From Neobacillus niacini NBRC 15566 (lineage in GTDB: Bacteria; Bacillota; Bacilli; Bacillales; Cytobacillaceae): a stretch of 64,000 nucleotides of DNA. The translations under genes were made by a program, and so were the position numbers. Below the pieces are notes generated by a model. The model was not told where the DNA came from. It ran no database searches and worked only from the letters and a program-made list of their open reading frames with translations. The stretch covers positions 186,001 through 250,000 of the forward strand of contig NZ_BCVA01000003.1 in the NCBI RefSeq assembly GCF_001591505.1, in the 5' to 3' direction. Shown in pieces: positions 1-8,132 of the stretch; position 1 is the stretch's first letter, and each line of letters begins with the position of its first letter.

Positions 1-718
1 CGCCGACTGCATTACCTAAGAAAACAGGAATAAAGTTACTTAAATAATCCATCCATGTGAGATGTCCAGCAAATATCGCTGCCGGAATAACAAACATATT
101 GGCGACCACGTGTTGGAAGCCGATTGCAACAAAAGCCATGGTCGGGAACCAAATTCCTGCGATTTTACCAATCATGTCTTCGCTGCCATACGATAACCAT
201 ACAGCCGCAGCCACAAGCCAGTTGCACCCTATACCAGAGACAAAAGCTTGAAGAAAGGAAGCACTTATTTTATGTTCAGCAATATGAATCGTACTCTCTA
301 AGTATGCGCCTGTTTCTGTTAACCCAACGATATGTCCGAAGAAATAAGCAACGAAAATCGCACCAAGAAAATTGCTTATCGTGATGAGCAGCCAGTTAAG
401 CAAAACTTGTTTTGTTTTTATTTTATTCGCAAATTTTGCTAATGGAACGACCATCATATTTCCTGTTAGAAGTTCTCCACCTGCGATTAATGTCAAAATC
501 AGTCCGATTGGAAAGACAGAGGCCCCTAAAATCGCGCTAAGTCCGGTTAAACTTTCTGATAAGGGAGCGGTGACGCGGATATATAAAAGGAATCCTAACG
601 AAATAAATGCACCTGCCTGGAACCCTAATAGTATGGTTGTTAGTAATGGGTAACTTGTCTTTTTAATTCCATTTTTAATTGATATTTCTAGAATTTGATC
701 GGGTTTATGTAATGACAT
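1..718 (-). CDS. Formate/nitrite transporter family protein (3' end cut off)
   Basis: Inner-membrane channel of the FNT family, which moves formate, nitrite or related small anions. 239 residues are readable before the window ends, out of roughly 260-280 expected. Family motifs seen: GGELLTGN (about 80-87), GIGCNWLV (162-169) and FQHVVANMF (201-209) carrying the central pore histidine (H203). Several hydrophobic segments are present. The ATG at 718 has an AAGGAAA Shine-Dalgarno. A perfect TGTGA-N6-TCACA site lies 34 bp upstream, which would fit anaerobic control. Which B. subtilis paralog (YrhG or YwcJ) it matches was not resolved. Confidence 0.92.
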   Translation of the reverse strand, partial: MSLHKPDQILEISIKNGIKKTSYPLLTTILLGFQAGAFISLGFLLYIRVTAPLSESLTGLSAILGASVFPIGLILTLIAGGELLTGNMMVVPLAKFANKIKTKQVLLNWLLITISNFLGAIFVAYFFGHIVGLTETGAYLESTIHIAEHKISASFLQAFVSGIGCNWLVAAAVWLSYGSEDMIGKIAGIWFPTMAFVAIGFQHVVANMFVIPAAIFAGHLTWMDYLSNFIPVFLGNAVG

Positions 719-751
719 GATTAGATTTCCTTCTTTCGTTTTTGCTACGAT

Positions 752-767
752 TGTGAAGTACATCACA
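752..767. promoter_or_regulatory. Crp/Fnr-type box TGTGA-N6-TCACA
   Basis: Perfect dyad matching the Crp/Fnr consensus used by Bacillus Fnr. It lies between the minus-strand FNT gene and the plus-strand glycosyltransferase. Class II spacing would put the start site at the FNT start codon, so simple activation at -41.5 does not fit. The motif is seen; its function is inferred. Confidence 0.45.
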
Positions 768-913
768 TATATTCGCCTTTATTTTAACGCAATAGCGCAT
801 AAGATGCTGTGAACATTTCATTAACTTTTTTATTTTGGAAGACTTGTCTACACCTTTCTGAACCAGGTGCGTAAGCTAGTAACATAAGGATTTCAGAAAG
901 GAGTGGAAATAAG

Positions 914-2059
914 ATGGATAGGCTCAAGATAGCGATCATAACTCCAGGTGTTTATCCAATCCCTGGTAATAAATCCAGTTCTGTTGAGTTAGTTGTACAA
1001 AAAACATCCAATCTTCTACAAAAAGATGTAGATGTAATTATATTTGGAAAAAAGACTAAAAACCAATCCTTCATTGAAAGACAAGGTAATATAACCTATT
1101 ATCGGTTTCAATTTAATAACAAAACCTATATTCCTGAAGTAATTGAACAGCTGCAACAAGATAAGCCTGATATTATTCAAATTGAGAATCGCCCTAGATT
1201 TGTAAAAATCATTCGTAAGGCAATTCCTGATGCTAAAATTATCCTTTTTCTGCATTCAGTAACATTTATCTCCCCTCCATACATGAAAGATCACCTGCTT
1301 ATAAATTATCTAAATCAAACAAATGCTATTGTTGTAAATAGTCAATTTTTAAGAAATTATTTAATAGAAAAAACAAATGGAAATGCAAATAAAATATATG
1401 TTAATCATTTGGGAGTGAACACCGACCAGTTTAAACCTAAGTGGCAGCTAGACAGTACCACAAAATTAGATATTTTAAGAAAAAAACTAGGTATCTCAAA
1501 TAATAAAGTTCTACTATATGTTGGCAGATTGGTTGAAATTAAAGGGGTGCACCATATTTTAGAAGCAATGCCGGATCTCATTAAAGCTGACCCTTCTATT
1601 CGTCTAATTATTGCAGGAAGCCCAACTGAACAAAAAACATATTCTGACTATTTAAGAAATCTGGCTGAAGATGTAAAGGACCACGTTGTTTTTACTTCTT
1701 TTATACCGAATGATAAGGTTCAGGAATTGTTTCAAATATCAGATTTACTAGTAGTTCCTTCTGCCCAAAATGAAGCTTTTGGACTTGTAAATCTAGAAGC
1801 GATGTCAACTGGCACCCCTGTCATTGCTACAAAATCCGGCGGTATGCCTGAAATTATCGACCATGGAATAACCGGATTGTTAATAGACCCTTCTAATGTA
1901 CGTGAAGAATTGACCAAACACATAATTAACTTACTATCCAATCCTAGAAAGATACAGCAAATGGGTAAAGAAAGTGTCGTGCGGGTAAGCAACTATTTTA
2001 CCTGGCAGCATACGGCAGATAGACAGTTAATGCTTTACCGGCTGCTGCTGGAAGGATAA
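914..2059 (+). CDS. GT4 family glycosyltransferase (CotSA/YtcC-like)
   Basis: Predicted cytosolic GT-B glycosyltransferase, 381 residues, full length for the family. The N-terminal half (1 to about 170) is the acceptor domain. The C-terminal half has the glycosyltransferase group 1 fold with YVGRLVEIKG near 201-210, and the nucleotide-sugar motif NEAFGLVNLEAM (286-297) followed by GTPVIATKSGG. Overall it resembles the B. subtilis spore-coat glycosyltransferases CotSA/YtcC; this is recalled similarity, not an alignment. A GAAAGGAG Shine-Dalgarno precedes the ATG. It converges on a GT2 gene across a 20-bp-stem terminator and probably belongs to a surface or spore polysaccharide region. Confidence 0.88.
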   Translation: MDRLKIAIITPGVYPIPGNKSSSVELVVQKTSNLLQKDVDVIIFGKKTKNQSFIERQGNITYYRFQFNNKTYIPEVIEQLQQDKPDIIQIENRPRFVKIIRKAIPDAKIILFLHSVTFISPPYMKDHLLINYLNQTNAIVVNSQFLRNYLIEKTNGNANKIYVNHLGVNTDQFKPKWQLDSTTKLDILRKKLGISNNKVLLYVGRLVEIKGVHHILEAMPDLIKADPSIRLIIAGSPTEQKTYSDYLRNLAEDVKDHVVFTSFIPNDKVQELFQISDLLVVPSAQNEAFGLVNLEAMSTGTPVIATKSGGMPEIIDHGITGLLIDPSNVREELTKHIINLLSNPRKIQQMGKESVVRVSNYFTWQHTADRQLMLYRLLLEG

Positions 2060-2144
2060 AATGAAAAATTAAATGTCACAGGCATTGTTTGTCTGTGGCT
2101 TTCTTTCTTACTTTTAAAGTCAATTTTTCTTCTATATATAATAA

Positions 2145-2191
2145 AACCAAGAAACAAACAAGTTGAATTCTAACTTGTTTGTTTCTTGGTT
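2145..2191. terminator. Bidirectional terminator, 20-bp perfect stem
   Basis: Arms 2145-2164 and 2172-2191 are perfectly complementary with a 7-nt loop, between convergent genes. A weaker hairpin (CACAG...CTGTG, about 2076-2097, followed by a T-rich tract) lies just upstream and may be the first terminator of the plus-strand gene. Confidence 0.85.
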
Positions 2192-2213
2192 TCAATTCCT
2201 TTGTACGTCAGCA

Positions 2214-2930
2214 TTATTTTTGTCTTGACATTTGTTCAGGATGTCTCCTATAGTAATATAGCACTTCCGGGAGGTTGTTAGCCTTAACACCATTATTAAT
2301 ACATTTTTGAAGAAATTCAAAATCTGCTTCCTTACCTAATTTTCTTGTAAAGCCGCCAAGCCGGTCAAAAACGGCTCCCCGGAAAAGGGTTGTTCCGTGG
2401 CAAATGCAATGTCCTCCGCTTTGATAAACTTTATAGATTTCTTCATCGAATTTAATCCAGCTTACAGGACGACGAATGCCGTAAAATTTCCCATTTTTGT
2501 AATTGAAGAATGACGAAAATAGAGTTCCTACAAGCTCATATTGCGGGTTAGCGTTTAAATAGCTGACCTGTTTTTCAATCCGCTCTGAATGCGAGAGGTC
2601 ATCCGAATCCTGAATGGCGATAAACTCACCCTTACTGAGGAACATTCCTAAGGTTAGAGGACCTGCATATCCAACGTTCCTCGGAAGTGATATCGAGATG
2701 ATTCGATTTTCCATTTCAGGTCTTTTCTCTACAGCTTCCCTTTTAAACTCATTAAATATCTGTAATGTATTATCAGTAGAACAATCGTCTACTAAAATAA
2801 TTTCTATATCCCTATAAGTTTGTGCCAATATACTCTCTAAACAATCCTTAATATATTTTTCCCTATTAAAACTAGTGATAATGATACTGACCAAATTCTT
2901 TTCTCTTGTGATCAATTCAATCATCTCCAT
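2214..2930 (-). CDS. GT2 family glycosyltransferase
   Basis: GT-A fold glycosyltransferase of 238 residues. It shows VSIIITSFNREKYIKDCLES near residue 14, VDDCSTDNT near 46, and the metal-binding DXD-type motif as QDSDD near 110. Later segments (GGFTRKLGKEADFEF) fit the acceptor-side motif. Sugar and acceptor are unknown. It starts 18 bp after the epimerase stop on the same strand, so the two form an operon. The first ATG lacks a good Shine-Dalgarno; an internal TTG at 2915 preceded by GGAG is an alternative start. Confidence 0.85.
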   Translation of the reverse strand: MEMIELITREKNLVSIIITSFNREKYIKDCLESILAQTYRDIEIILVDDCSTDNTLQIFNEFKREAVEKRPEMENRIISISLPRNVGYAGPLTLGMFLSKGEFIAIQDSDDLSHSERIEKQVSYLNANPQYELVGTLFSSFFNYKNGKFYGIRRPVSWIKFDEEIYKVYQSGGHCICHGTTLFRGAVFDRLGGFTRKLGKEADFEFLQKCINNGVKANNLPEVLYYYRRHPEQMSRQK

Positions 2931-2948
2931 TTTTTTTCGAATTAGCTT

Positions 2949-3866
2949 CTATGAGTTCTTGTTGATAGCTATCAAGGTTTCCTGCAATCCTCTATCTAGT
3001 GAAAACCCAGGCATCCAGTGAAGTTCGCTTATCGCTTTCGTATTATCCAGCCTGCTTTGTCTAATGTCACCGTCGCACTGAGGTTTAATGACTGGAGTCA
3101 AATTACTGTTTACCATTTTTAACATTGAAGTTAATAATTGATTTATTTTCGTTTCCGTATTGGTACTGAGATTATAGGTATGATTCCTTCCATAATGAAG
3201 AGCACTATAGATACCATCTGCTACATCCTTTTCAAAGACGAAATCTCTTGTCTGCTCACCACCATATATAATGGGAGCGTTCTCTAGAAAAATAGAATTT
3301 AAAAAGAATATTGAAATTACACCCGCTTCACCATGTGTGTTTTGACCTGGTCCATATACATTTGCAAATCTTAAAATACTGTAGTTTAAACCAAAATGCT
3401 TAGCATATAACTTGATATATTGTTCTGAAGTTAGTTTCGAAAGGGAATAAAACGAAATGGGTTGTTGTGGATGATTTTCATCAATTGGAAGATATGCTGG
3501 TTCACCATAGATGGCGGCAGATGACGCAAAAATAAACTTTTTAACATTATATTTAACACAATTTTGAAGGAGATTAATGGTTCCAGCAATATTAGCTAGA
3601 CAATCTGCTAAAGGGTTTTTCATAGAGACTTGTACGGATACTTGTGCTGCAAGATGAATGACGTAATCAGGTTTCTCAATAGAAAATATATCTTCTATGG
3701 TTGAATCCTCAATGTCGGCTTCATAAAATGCTGCAAATTTTGGGATTCGTTCTTTGATTCCGCTTGTTAAATTATCTACAATAACAACATCTATTTGTTC
3801 TTTTATTAATTTTTCAACCAAATGGAGTCCAATAAAGCCTGCGCCCCCTGTAATTAATACCTTCAT
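2949..3866 (-). CDS. NAD-dependent nucleotide-sugar epimerase/dehydratase
   Basis: Extended SDR-type enzyme (305 residues) acting on nucleotide sugars, similar to UDP-glucose/UDP-galactose 4-epimerases (GalE/YtcB type). The Rossmann motif GGAGFIG is at 7-13. The catalytic triad is visible as SSAAIYGEP (Ser) and YSLSK (Tyr and Lys) in order. RFANVYGPGQ and a substrate-binding C-terminal half are present. It probably makes the sugar donor for the neighbouring glycosyltransferases. The exact epimer cannot be read from sequence. Confidence 0.88.
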   Translation of the reverse strand: MKVLITGGAGFIGLHLVEKLIKEQIDVVIVDNLTSGIKERIPKFAAFYEADIEDSTIEDIFSIEKPDYVIHLAAQVSVQVSMKNPLADCLANIAGTINLLQNCVKYNVKKFIFASSAAIYGEPAYLPIDENHPQQPISFYSLSKLTSEQYIKLYAKHFGLNYSILRFANVYGPGQNTHGEAGVISIFFLNSIFLENAPIIYGGEQTRDFVFEKDVADGIYSALHYGRNHTYNLSTNTETKINQLLTSMLKMVNSNLTPVIKPQCDGDIRQSRLDNTKAISELHWMPGFSLDRGLQETLIAINKNS

Positions 3867-4109
3867 TTAACATTCACTGCCCATTCTGTTATTATCGTTT
3901 TCATTCGCTGTTTCTATTAGAACGCAATATTATCATATTAAAATTATCCCTTTTGGTTTGTGTACCTGTACCGGAAATAAAAAATTTACGATTTTGAGCC
4001 GTCTTAAAGGAAATGAAGAATTAAGTCACATACTTATTATGAAAATGGAACCTGTCTCCAAAATTTCACATATCATAATAAGGATATAGACAAGGACGGG
4101 GGAGTGGGT

Positions 4110-4805
4110 ATGATTTCAATCATTACTTGCACAGTAAGAGAACATTTAATTAGCAACATCATTGATAACTACACGACTCAATTGTTTCAGGATAAGGAGC
4201 TTATCATTATTTTAAATCACGATGGGCTGGATATAAACCTCGTTAAGAGTAGTATTGGAAGTGTTAAGGGTGTTACCATTTATCAGCTTCCCCAAAATTA
4301 TACGCTTGGAGAATGTTTAAATTATGGTATAGAAAAAGCAAAGTATGATGTCATCGCAAAGTTTGATGATGACGATTATTATGGTCCAGAGTATTTAACA
4401 GAGGCAATGAATGCATTAAAAATAACTAATGCTAAAATCGTGGGTAAAGAAGAATTCTTTGTTTTTTTGAAAAGTATTAATGCATTATTATTGCGTGGTC
4501 ACGGGTTAAGTAACAAATATGTTAAGCATGTTAGTGGTGCTACCTTAGTTTTTCAAAAGTCCATAATAGATAAAATTAAGTTTCCTAACCTGACATTAGG
4601 TGAAGATACTGAATTTCAAAAGAAATGCATTAAAGAAGGTTATAGAATCTATTCAACTAGCAAGTATAATTTTGCAGCGATAAGAGGTAAAGATGTAAAT
4701 GAACATACTTGGAAAGTTAGTGATAAAAGACTAATTGAACACGGTGAAATTGTTGCTTTCACAGATGACTTTAAAAGTAGTGTTATAGAACAATCAGGAT
4801 ATTAA
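4110..4805 (+). CDS. GT2 family glycosyltransferase, compact form
   Basis: About 231 residues with a GT-A core: MISIITCTVRE start, then KFDDDDYYGPEYL near 90-102 as the metal-binding acidic cluster, and LTLGEDTEFQKKCI as the acceptor-side motif. The ATG at 4110 is chosen because the purine-rich ACGGGGGAG ends 5 nt before it; a GTG six bases upstream sits inside that Shine-Dalgarno. It is followed 22 bp later by another glycosyltransferase on the same strand. Sugar specificity is unknown. Confidence 0.82.
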   Translation: MISIITCTVREHLISNIIDNYTTQLFQDKELIIILNHDGLDINLVKSSIGSVKGVTIYQLPQNYTLGECLNYGIEKAKYDVIAKFDDDDYYGPEYLTEAMNALKITNAKIVGKEEFFVFLKSINALLLRGHGLSNKYVKHVSGATLVFQKSIIDKIKFPNLTLGEDTEFQKKCIKEGYRIYSTSKYNFAAIRGKDVNEHTWKVSDKRLIEHGEIVAFTDDFKSSVIEQSGY

Positions 4806-4827
4806 TCGATTTGAAGGAGGAAATAAT

Positions 4828-6321
4828 TTGGAGATTGGAGTAGTTCTTCCTGTTTACAATCAGAAGCCACATTATATTGATGAATGTATACAATCAATAG
4901 AATCCCAAAATTTTCGTAATTTCGAATTAGTGATTGTTATTGATGGTGCGAATCAGGAAACCGTTCAAGCTGTAAAAGAAGCAACTAACGTGTTAACGAT
5001 TCCCTACGAGATTATTTTACGAAATGAGAATAAAGGGATTGCGTATTCTCTAAATCAAGGATTCTCACATTTAAACCACTGTAGGTTTTTAACTTGGGTT
5101 TCCAGTGATAATCGACATTATCCAAACTTTTTACAAACGCTTTATGAACAAATGGTAAAAGCACCGGAGGATACTGTTTTAGTCTATTCACTTTTTAATC
5201 TTATTGATGAGAATGGAAAAAGCAGGGACCATGATGAAATTCGGCGAGGTAAAATGGTTAAATTTATGTCACAGAATAAAGAAGACATTCTGCAACAAAA
5301 CTTTATAGGGGCGTCCTTTTTATTTAAACAAGCTGCTTTTACTAAAGCGGGAGGATACGATTCTAAATTTGAAAAGGTTGAAGATTATGAGTTTTGGATT
5401 CGACTTCTAGGAATTGGCGAAATTAAATTTATCCCTCAGTTTTTGATGGAATATAGATTAAATGGGGAACATTCTTATACCACAATCACACCTCGAGAAG
5501 ACATAAAGATTAAAAGTACAGCGGCAAGTAATTATCATCGCTTAAAGCAAGGGGATACGCCTAAAGTAACAGTATTGATTAGCTTTTTTAATGAGCGAAA
5601 ATTTATTAGACAAGCAATCGCAAGTGTATTAAATCAAACGTTTAAAGATTATCAATTGATCTTAATTGATGATGGTTCTACAGATAATCCTTGGGTAGAG
5701 ATTTTTAAATTTAATGACGCAAGAATAATCCCACTTAAAATTAAAAGTGACGGGAAAGCCAGAGCATTAAATATTGGATTAACCTATGCATTAGGTGAAT
5801 ATATAGTGGAACTTGATGGTGATGATTGGTTAGAACCCGATACGCTTGAAACAATGGTAGATGAAATGTCCAAACAACCGGATGATGTGGGTCTATGCTA
5901 TGGAAATAGAAAGATTTGGATACAAAGGCGATATACGGTTGTACCTGGTCCTGTTTACAAAGGGATGAATTATAAAAATAAATATGAAGTATTAACCGAA
6001 ATGAAAACACACTGCCCTCGGTTATATAGAAAAAGTGCACTTGATCACATTGGTGGATGGCCAATAAGCCACGCTGAGGACTTTAAGATTATGCTAAAGC
6101 TTGCAGACCACTATAAGTTTTATTGGATTGACAAAACGATTTATAATCAGCGTCGTCATAAGAATAACATTACTAAACTACAACAAAACGAAAATCAGCA
6201 ACAAATAAAAGAAATGATAGAGGAAGTGCTTAAAGAATGGGGGGATGTTTACAAACCGGAATTTATTGAAAAAAATGGGTTTATTGAAACAGTTAATCTT
6301 ATTAAAAATAATAATAGTTAA
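4828..6321 (+). CDS. Tandem two-domain GT2 glycosyltransferase
   Basis: 497 residues carrying two GT2 domains in a row. The first (about 1-220) has IGVVLPVYNQKPHYIDECI and WVSSDN in the DXD position. The second (about 245-420) has VTVLISFFNERKFIRQAI, LIDDGSTDN and ELDGDDW. The first domain's metal motif is weakened (SSDN), so the two domains may differ in activity or donor. The start is TTG, supported by a strong AAGGAGG Shine-Dalgarno 8 nt upstream. Likely a polymerase-type enzyme for a repeating glycan; that role is inferred. Confidence 0.86.
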   Translation: MEIGVVLPVYNQKPHYIDECIQSIESQNFRNFELVIVIDGANQETVQAVKEATNVLTIPYEIILRNENKGIAYSLNQGFSHLNHCRFLTWVSSDNRHYPNFLQTLYEQMVKAPEDTVLVYSLFNLIDENGKSRDHDEIRRGKMVKFMSQNKEDILQQNFIGASFLFKQAAFTKAGGYDSKFEKVEDYEFWIRLLGIGEIKFIPQFLMEYRLNGEHSYTTITPREDIKIKSTAASNYHRLKQGDTPKVTVLISFFNERKFIRQAIASVLNQTFKDYQLILIDDGSTDNPWVEIFKFNDARIIPLKIKSDGKARALNIGLTYALGEYIVELDGDDWLEPDTLETMVDEMSKQPDDVGLCYGNRKIWIQRRYTVVPGPVYKGMNYKNKYEVLTEMKTHCPRLYRKSALDHIGGWPISHAEDFKIMLKLADHYKFYWIDKTIYNQRRHKNNITKLQQNENQQQIKEMIEEVLKEWGDVYKPEFIEKNGFIETVNLIKNNNS

Positions 6322-6339
6322 ATATAAGGTCATCGCAAA

Positions 6340-6377
6340 AAAAACACCTCTTTTAGAATTATAAAGGAGGTGTTTTT
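6340..6377. terminator. Bidirectional terminator
   Basis: AAAAACACCTC (6340-6350) pairs with GAGGTGTTTTT (6367-6377) between convergent glycosyltransferase genes, giving T-runs in both directions. Confidence 0.85.
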
Positions 6378-6384
6378 GCATTTA

Positions 6385-7149
6385 TCACATATCTAGCCCA
6401 TAATGCTTTTTATAGTATTCCTTAGCTTCCTGCAGTTTCTCGGGTTGACGAAGATTTGAACTGGCAACATTATTTGCTTTATGAACCGCAACTGCGTTAT
6501 TGCATACGATTGTTTCATTAATGCCCAAACTTTTGCAGATAAGAAAAAAGGCCGAATCTTCTCGAACAAACAATTTTGGGATGATTACTTCCTTCTTTAA
6601 TGCATTGCGGCAAATGACTAAACAACCTAAAGGTCCCCATTCCGTCACGGTGTACATTCCTGTAATAGTTTGATTTGCTCTCCTCTTCAAGGTGCTGCCT
6701 ATAAATCTCATCCTTGATCCTGCAATTTGAACTCTTCCTCGTGAATCTGTTACAATTCCCGTGAAAATGGAATGATTTGGGTGGTCCTCCATACCCTTTA
6801 TGATCGCTTCAAACCAACCTTCATGAATGAGCATATCATCATCGAGAGAAATAATAATATCAAACTTTTCTTTCATTTGTTCAAATAAAAAGTGTCGACC
6901 GCCTCCACACCCAACGGGGTCCTTGTTAATTTCTCCAAAATCGTTGAAGCATTGAAGGGTGATCTCATTCATTTTCGATTTAGGAATGACACTCTTAATC
7001 TCATCATAAAGTTGAGGCCCTGCATCATTATATATATAGATCGTAAAGGGCGGAGGGACAAACTTAACCAGGCGCTCTAAGTTCTCAATCAAAACTTGTT
7101 TCCTTACTTTAACGGTAGTGATCATGATCCCAATGGACTTACTTTGCAT
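6385..7149 (-). CDS. GT2-like glycosyltransferase
   Basis: 254-residue protein with GT-A features: IGIMITTVKVRKQVLIENL at the N-terminus, YIYNDAGP near 40, and IISLDDDMLIHEGWF near 95-110 as the acidic metal motif. CGGGRHFLFEQM just before that fits the nucleotide-binding region. AAAGGAG lies 6 nt before the ATG. It closes the glycosyltransferase group and lies 49 bp after the protein kinase gene on the same strand. Confidence 0.78.
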   Translation of the reverse strand: MQSKSIGIMITTVKVRKQVLIENLERLVKFVPPPFTIYIYNDAGPQLYDEIKSVIPKSKMNEITLQCFNDFGEINKDPVGCGGGRHFLFEQMKEKFDIIISLDDDMLIHEGWFEAIIKGMEDHPNHSIFTGIVTDSRGRVQIAGSRMRFIGSTLKRRANQTITGMYTVTEWGPLGCLVICRNALKKEVIIPKLFVREDSAFFLICKSLGINETIVCNNAVAVHKANNVASSNLRQPEKLQEAKEYYKKHYGLDM

Positions 7150-7198
7150 GTTTTACTCCTTTCTTAATTCAACCTGTTGAGCGGGGACTTTTATCTGA

Positions 7199-7954
7199 TT
7201 ACATGCTTTTTCTGAGAGAGGAAATAGCCATTAATAGGTCATGTGCAGATTGATAACGGTCGCTTTTTTTATAGCTTGTTGCCTTTCTTAGAACATTTTG
7301 TAGAGCAGGATTTTTTACTTGATTACAAGCTTTTTCGATAAAGAAGGGGGCTTTGCCATTTAATAAATATAGAAGTATACAAGCAATACTATAAAGATCG
7401 GTACTATCGTTTAGAGGTGATCGACCTTTCATTTTTTGCTCCGGCGGGTAAAAACCTAAAGTACCTATCATAGGCTTGCCATTGAAATGGCCATCCATGT
7501 CTTTGTGGACTGTACATCCGAAGTCTATAATTTGAATAGTCTTTTGATCTTTAGAGAGTAGTATATTGTGCGGAGAAAGATCACAGTGGAGCAGCCCTGC
7601 TTTATGAAAAGGTTCTATTCCTTCTAGAATGTTCAGTGTTATTTCTATTGCTTTGTTTTGGGGATAAATATTGCCATATTTATAGAAACCAAGTCTTTCA
7701 CCGTTCATATACCCCATTACAATATAGGCATACAACTGATCCTCAAAACAGTCTATAAATTCACAGAGAAAGGGATGTTTTGGGACTTTTTTCATGATAT
7801 CCGATTCAATACGTGCCTCTTCACGATTTTTCATACGCTTAATGGCAACTTCTCGATTAGAAGTCGTATCGATCCCTTTGAACACTTGGCTGGTTCGACC
7901 CTCGCCTATATGCTCAGGAATATATTTATATCTGCCGTTTTTTATTTCATGCAT
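7199..7954 (-). CDS. Small Hanks-type Ser/Thr protein kinase (non-RD)
   Basis: 251 residues comprising only a kinase domain, with no membrane segment or PASTA repeats. All key parts are present: glycine loop IGEGRTSQVF (16-25), VAIK lysine K39, catalytic loop HCDLSPHN (H123, D125, N130), DFG at 144-146 and an APE-like YPPEQ. The residue before the catalytic Asp is Cys rather than Arg, which makes it a non-RD kinase and suggests control other than by activation-loop phosphorylation. A GAAGG Shine-Dalgarno lies 9 nt before the ATG. Position between glycosyltransferases and a peptidase suggests a role in surface or spore-layer assembly; that is inference. Confidence 0.9.
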   Translation of the reverse strand: MHEIKNGRYKYIPEHIGEGRTSQVFKGIDTTSNREVAIKRMKNREEARIESDIMKKVPKHPFLCEFIDCFEDQLYAYIVMGYMNGERLGFYKYGNIYPQNKAIEITLNILEGIEPFHKAGLLHCDLSPHNILLSKDQKTIQIIDFGCTVHKDMDGHFNGKPMIGTLGFYPPEQKMKGRSPLNDSTDLYSIACILLYLLNGKAPFFIEKACNQVKNPALQNVLRKATSYKKSDRYQSAHDLLMAISSLRKSM

Positions 7955-8132
7955 TAAAATTAACCTTCGCTCCTTCGTAAAAATCGTTCTTACTATCTTA
8001 TGTTAAGAGGAAATAAATGGTTTACTCTTTTTGTAAACAGAAATTGAGCAATGAATAATCAAAATGGGTTGAGTCCAGTGTGCACCATTCTCAACCCCAA
8101 TTCATGCTTGTATAACTTTTGAATATTTGGAA

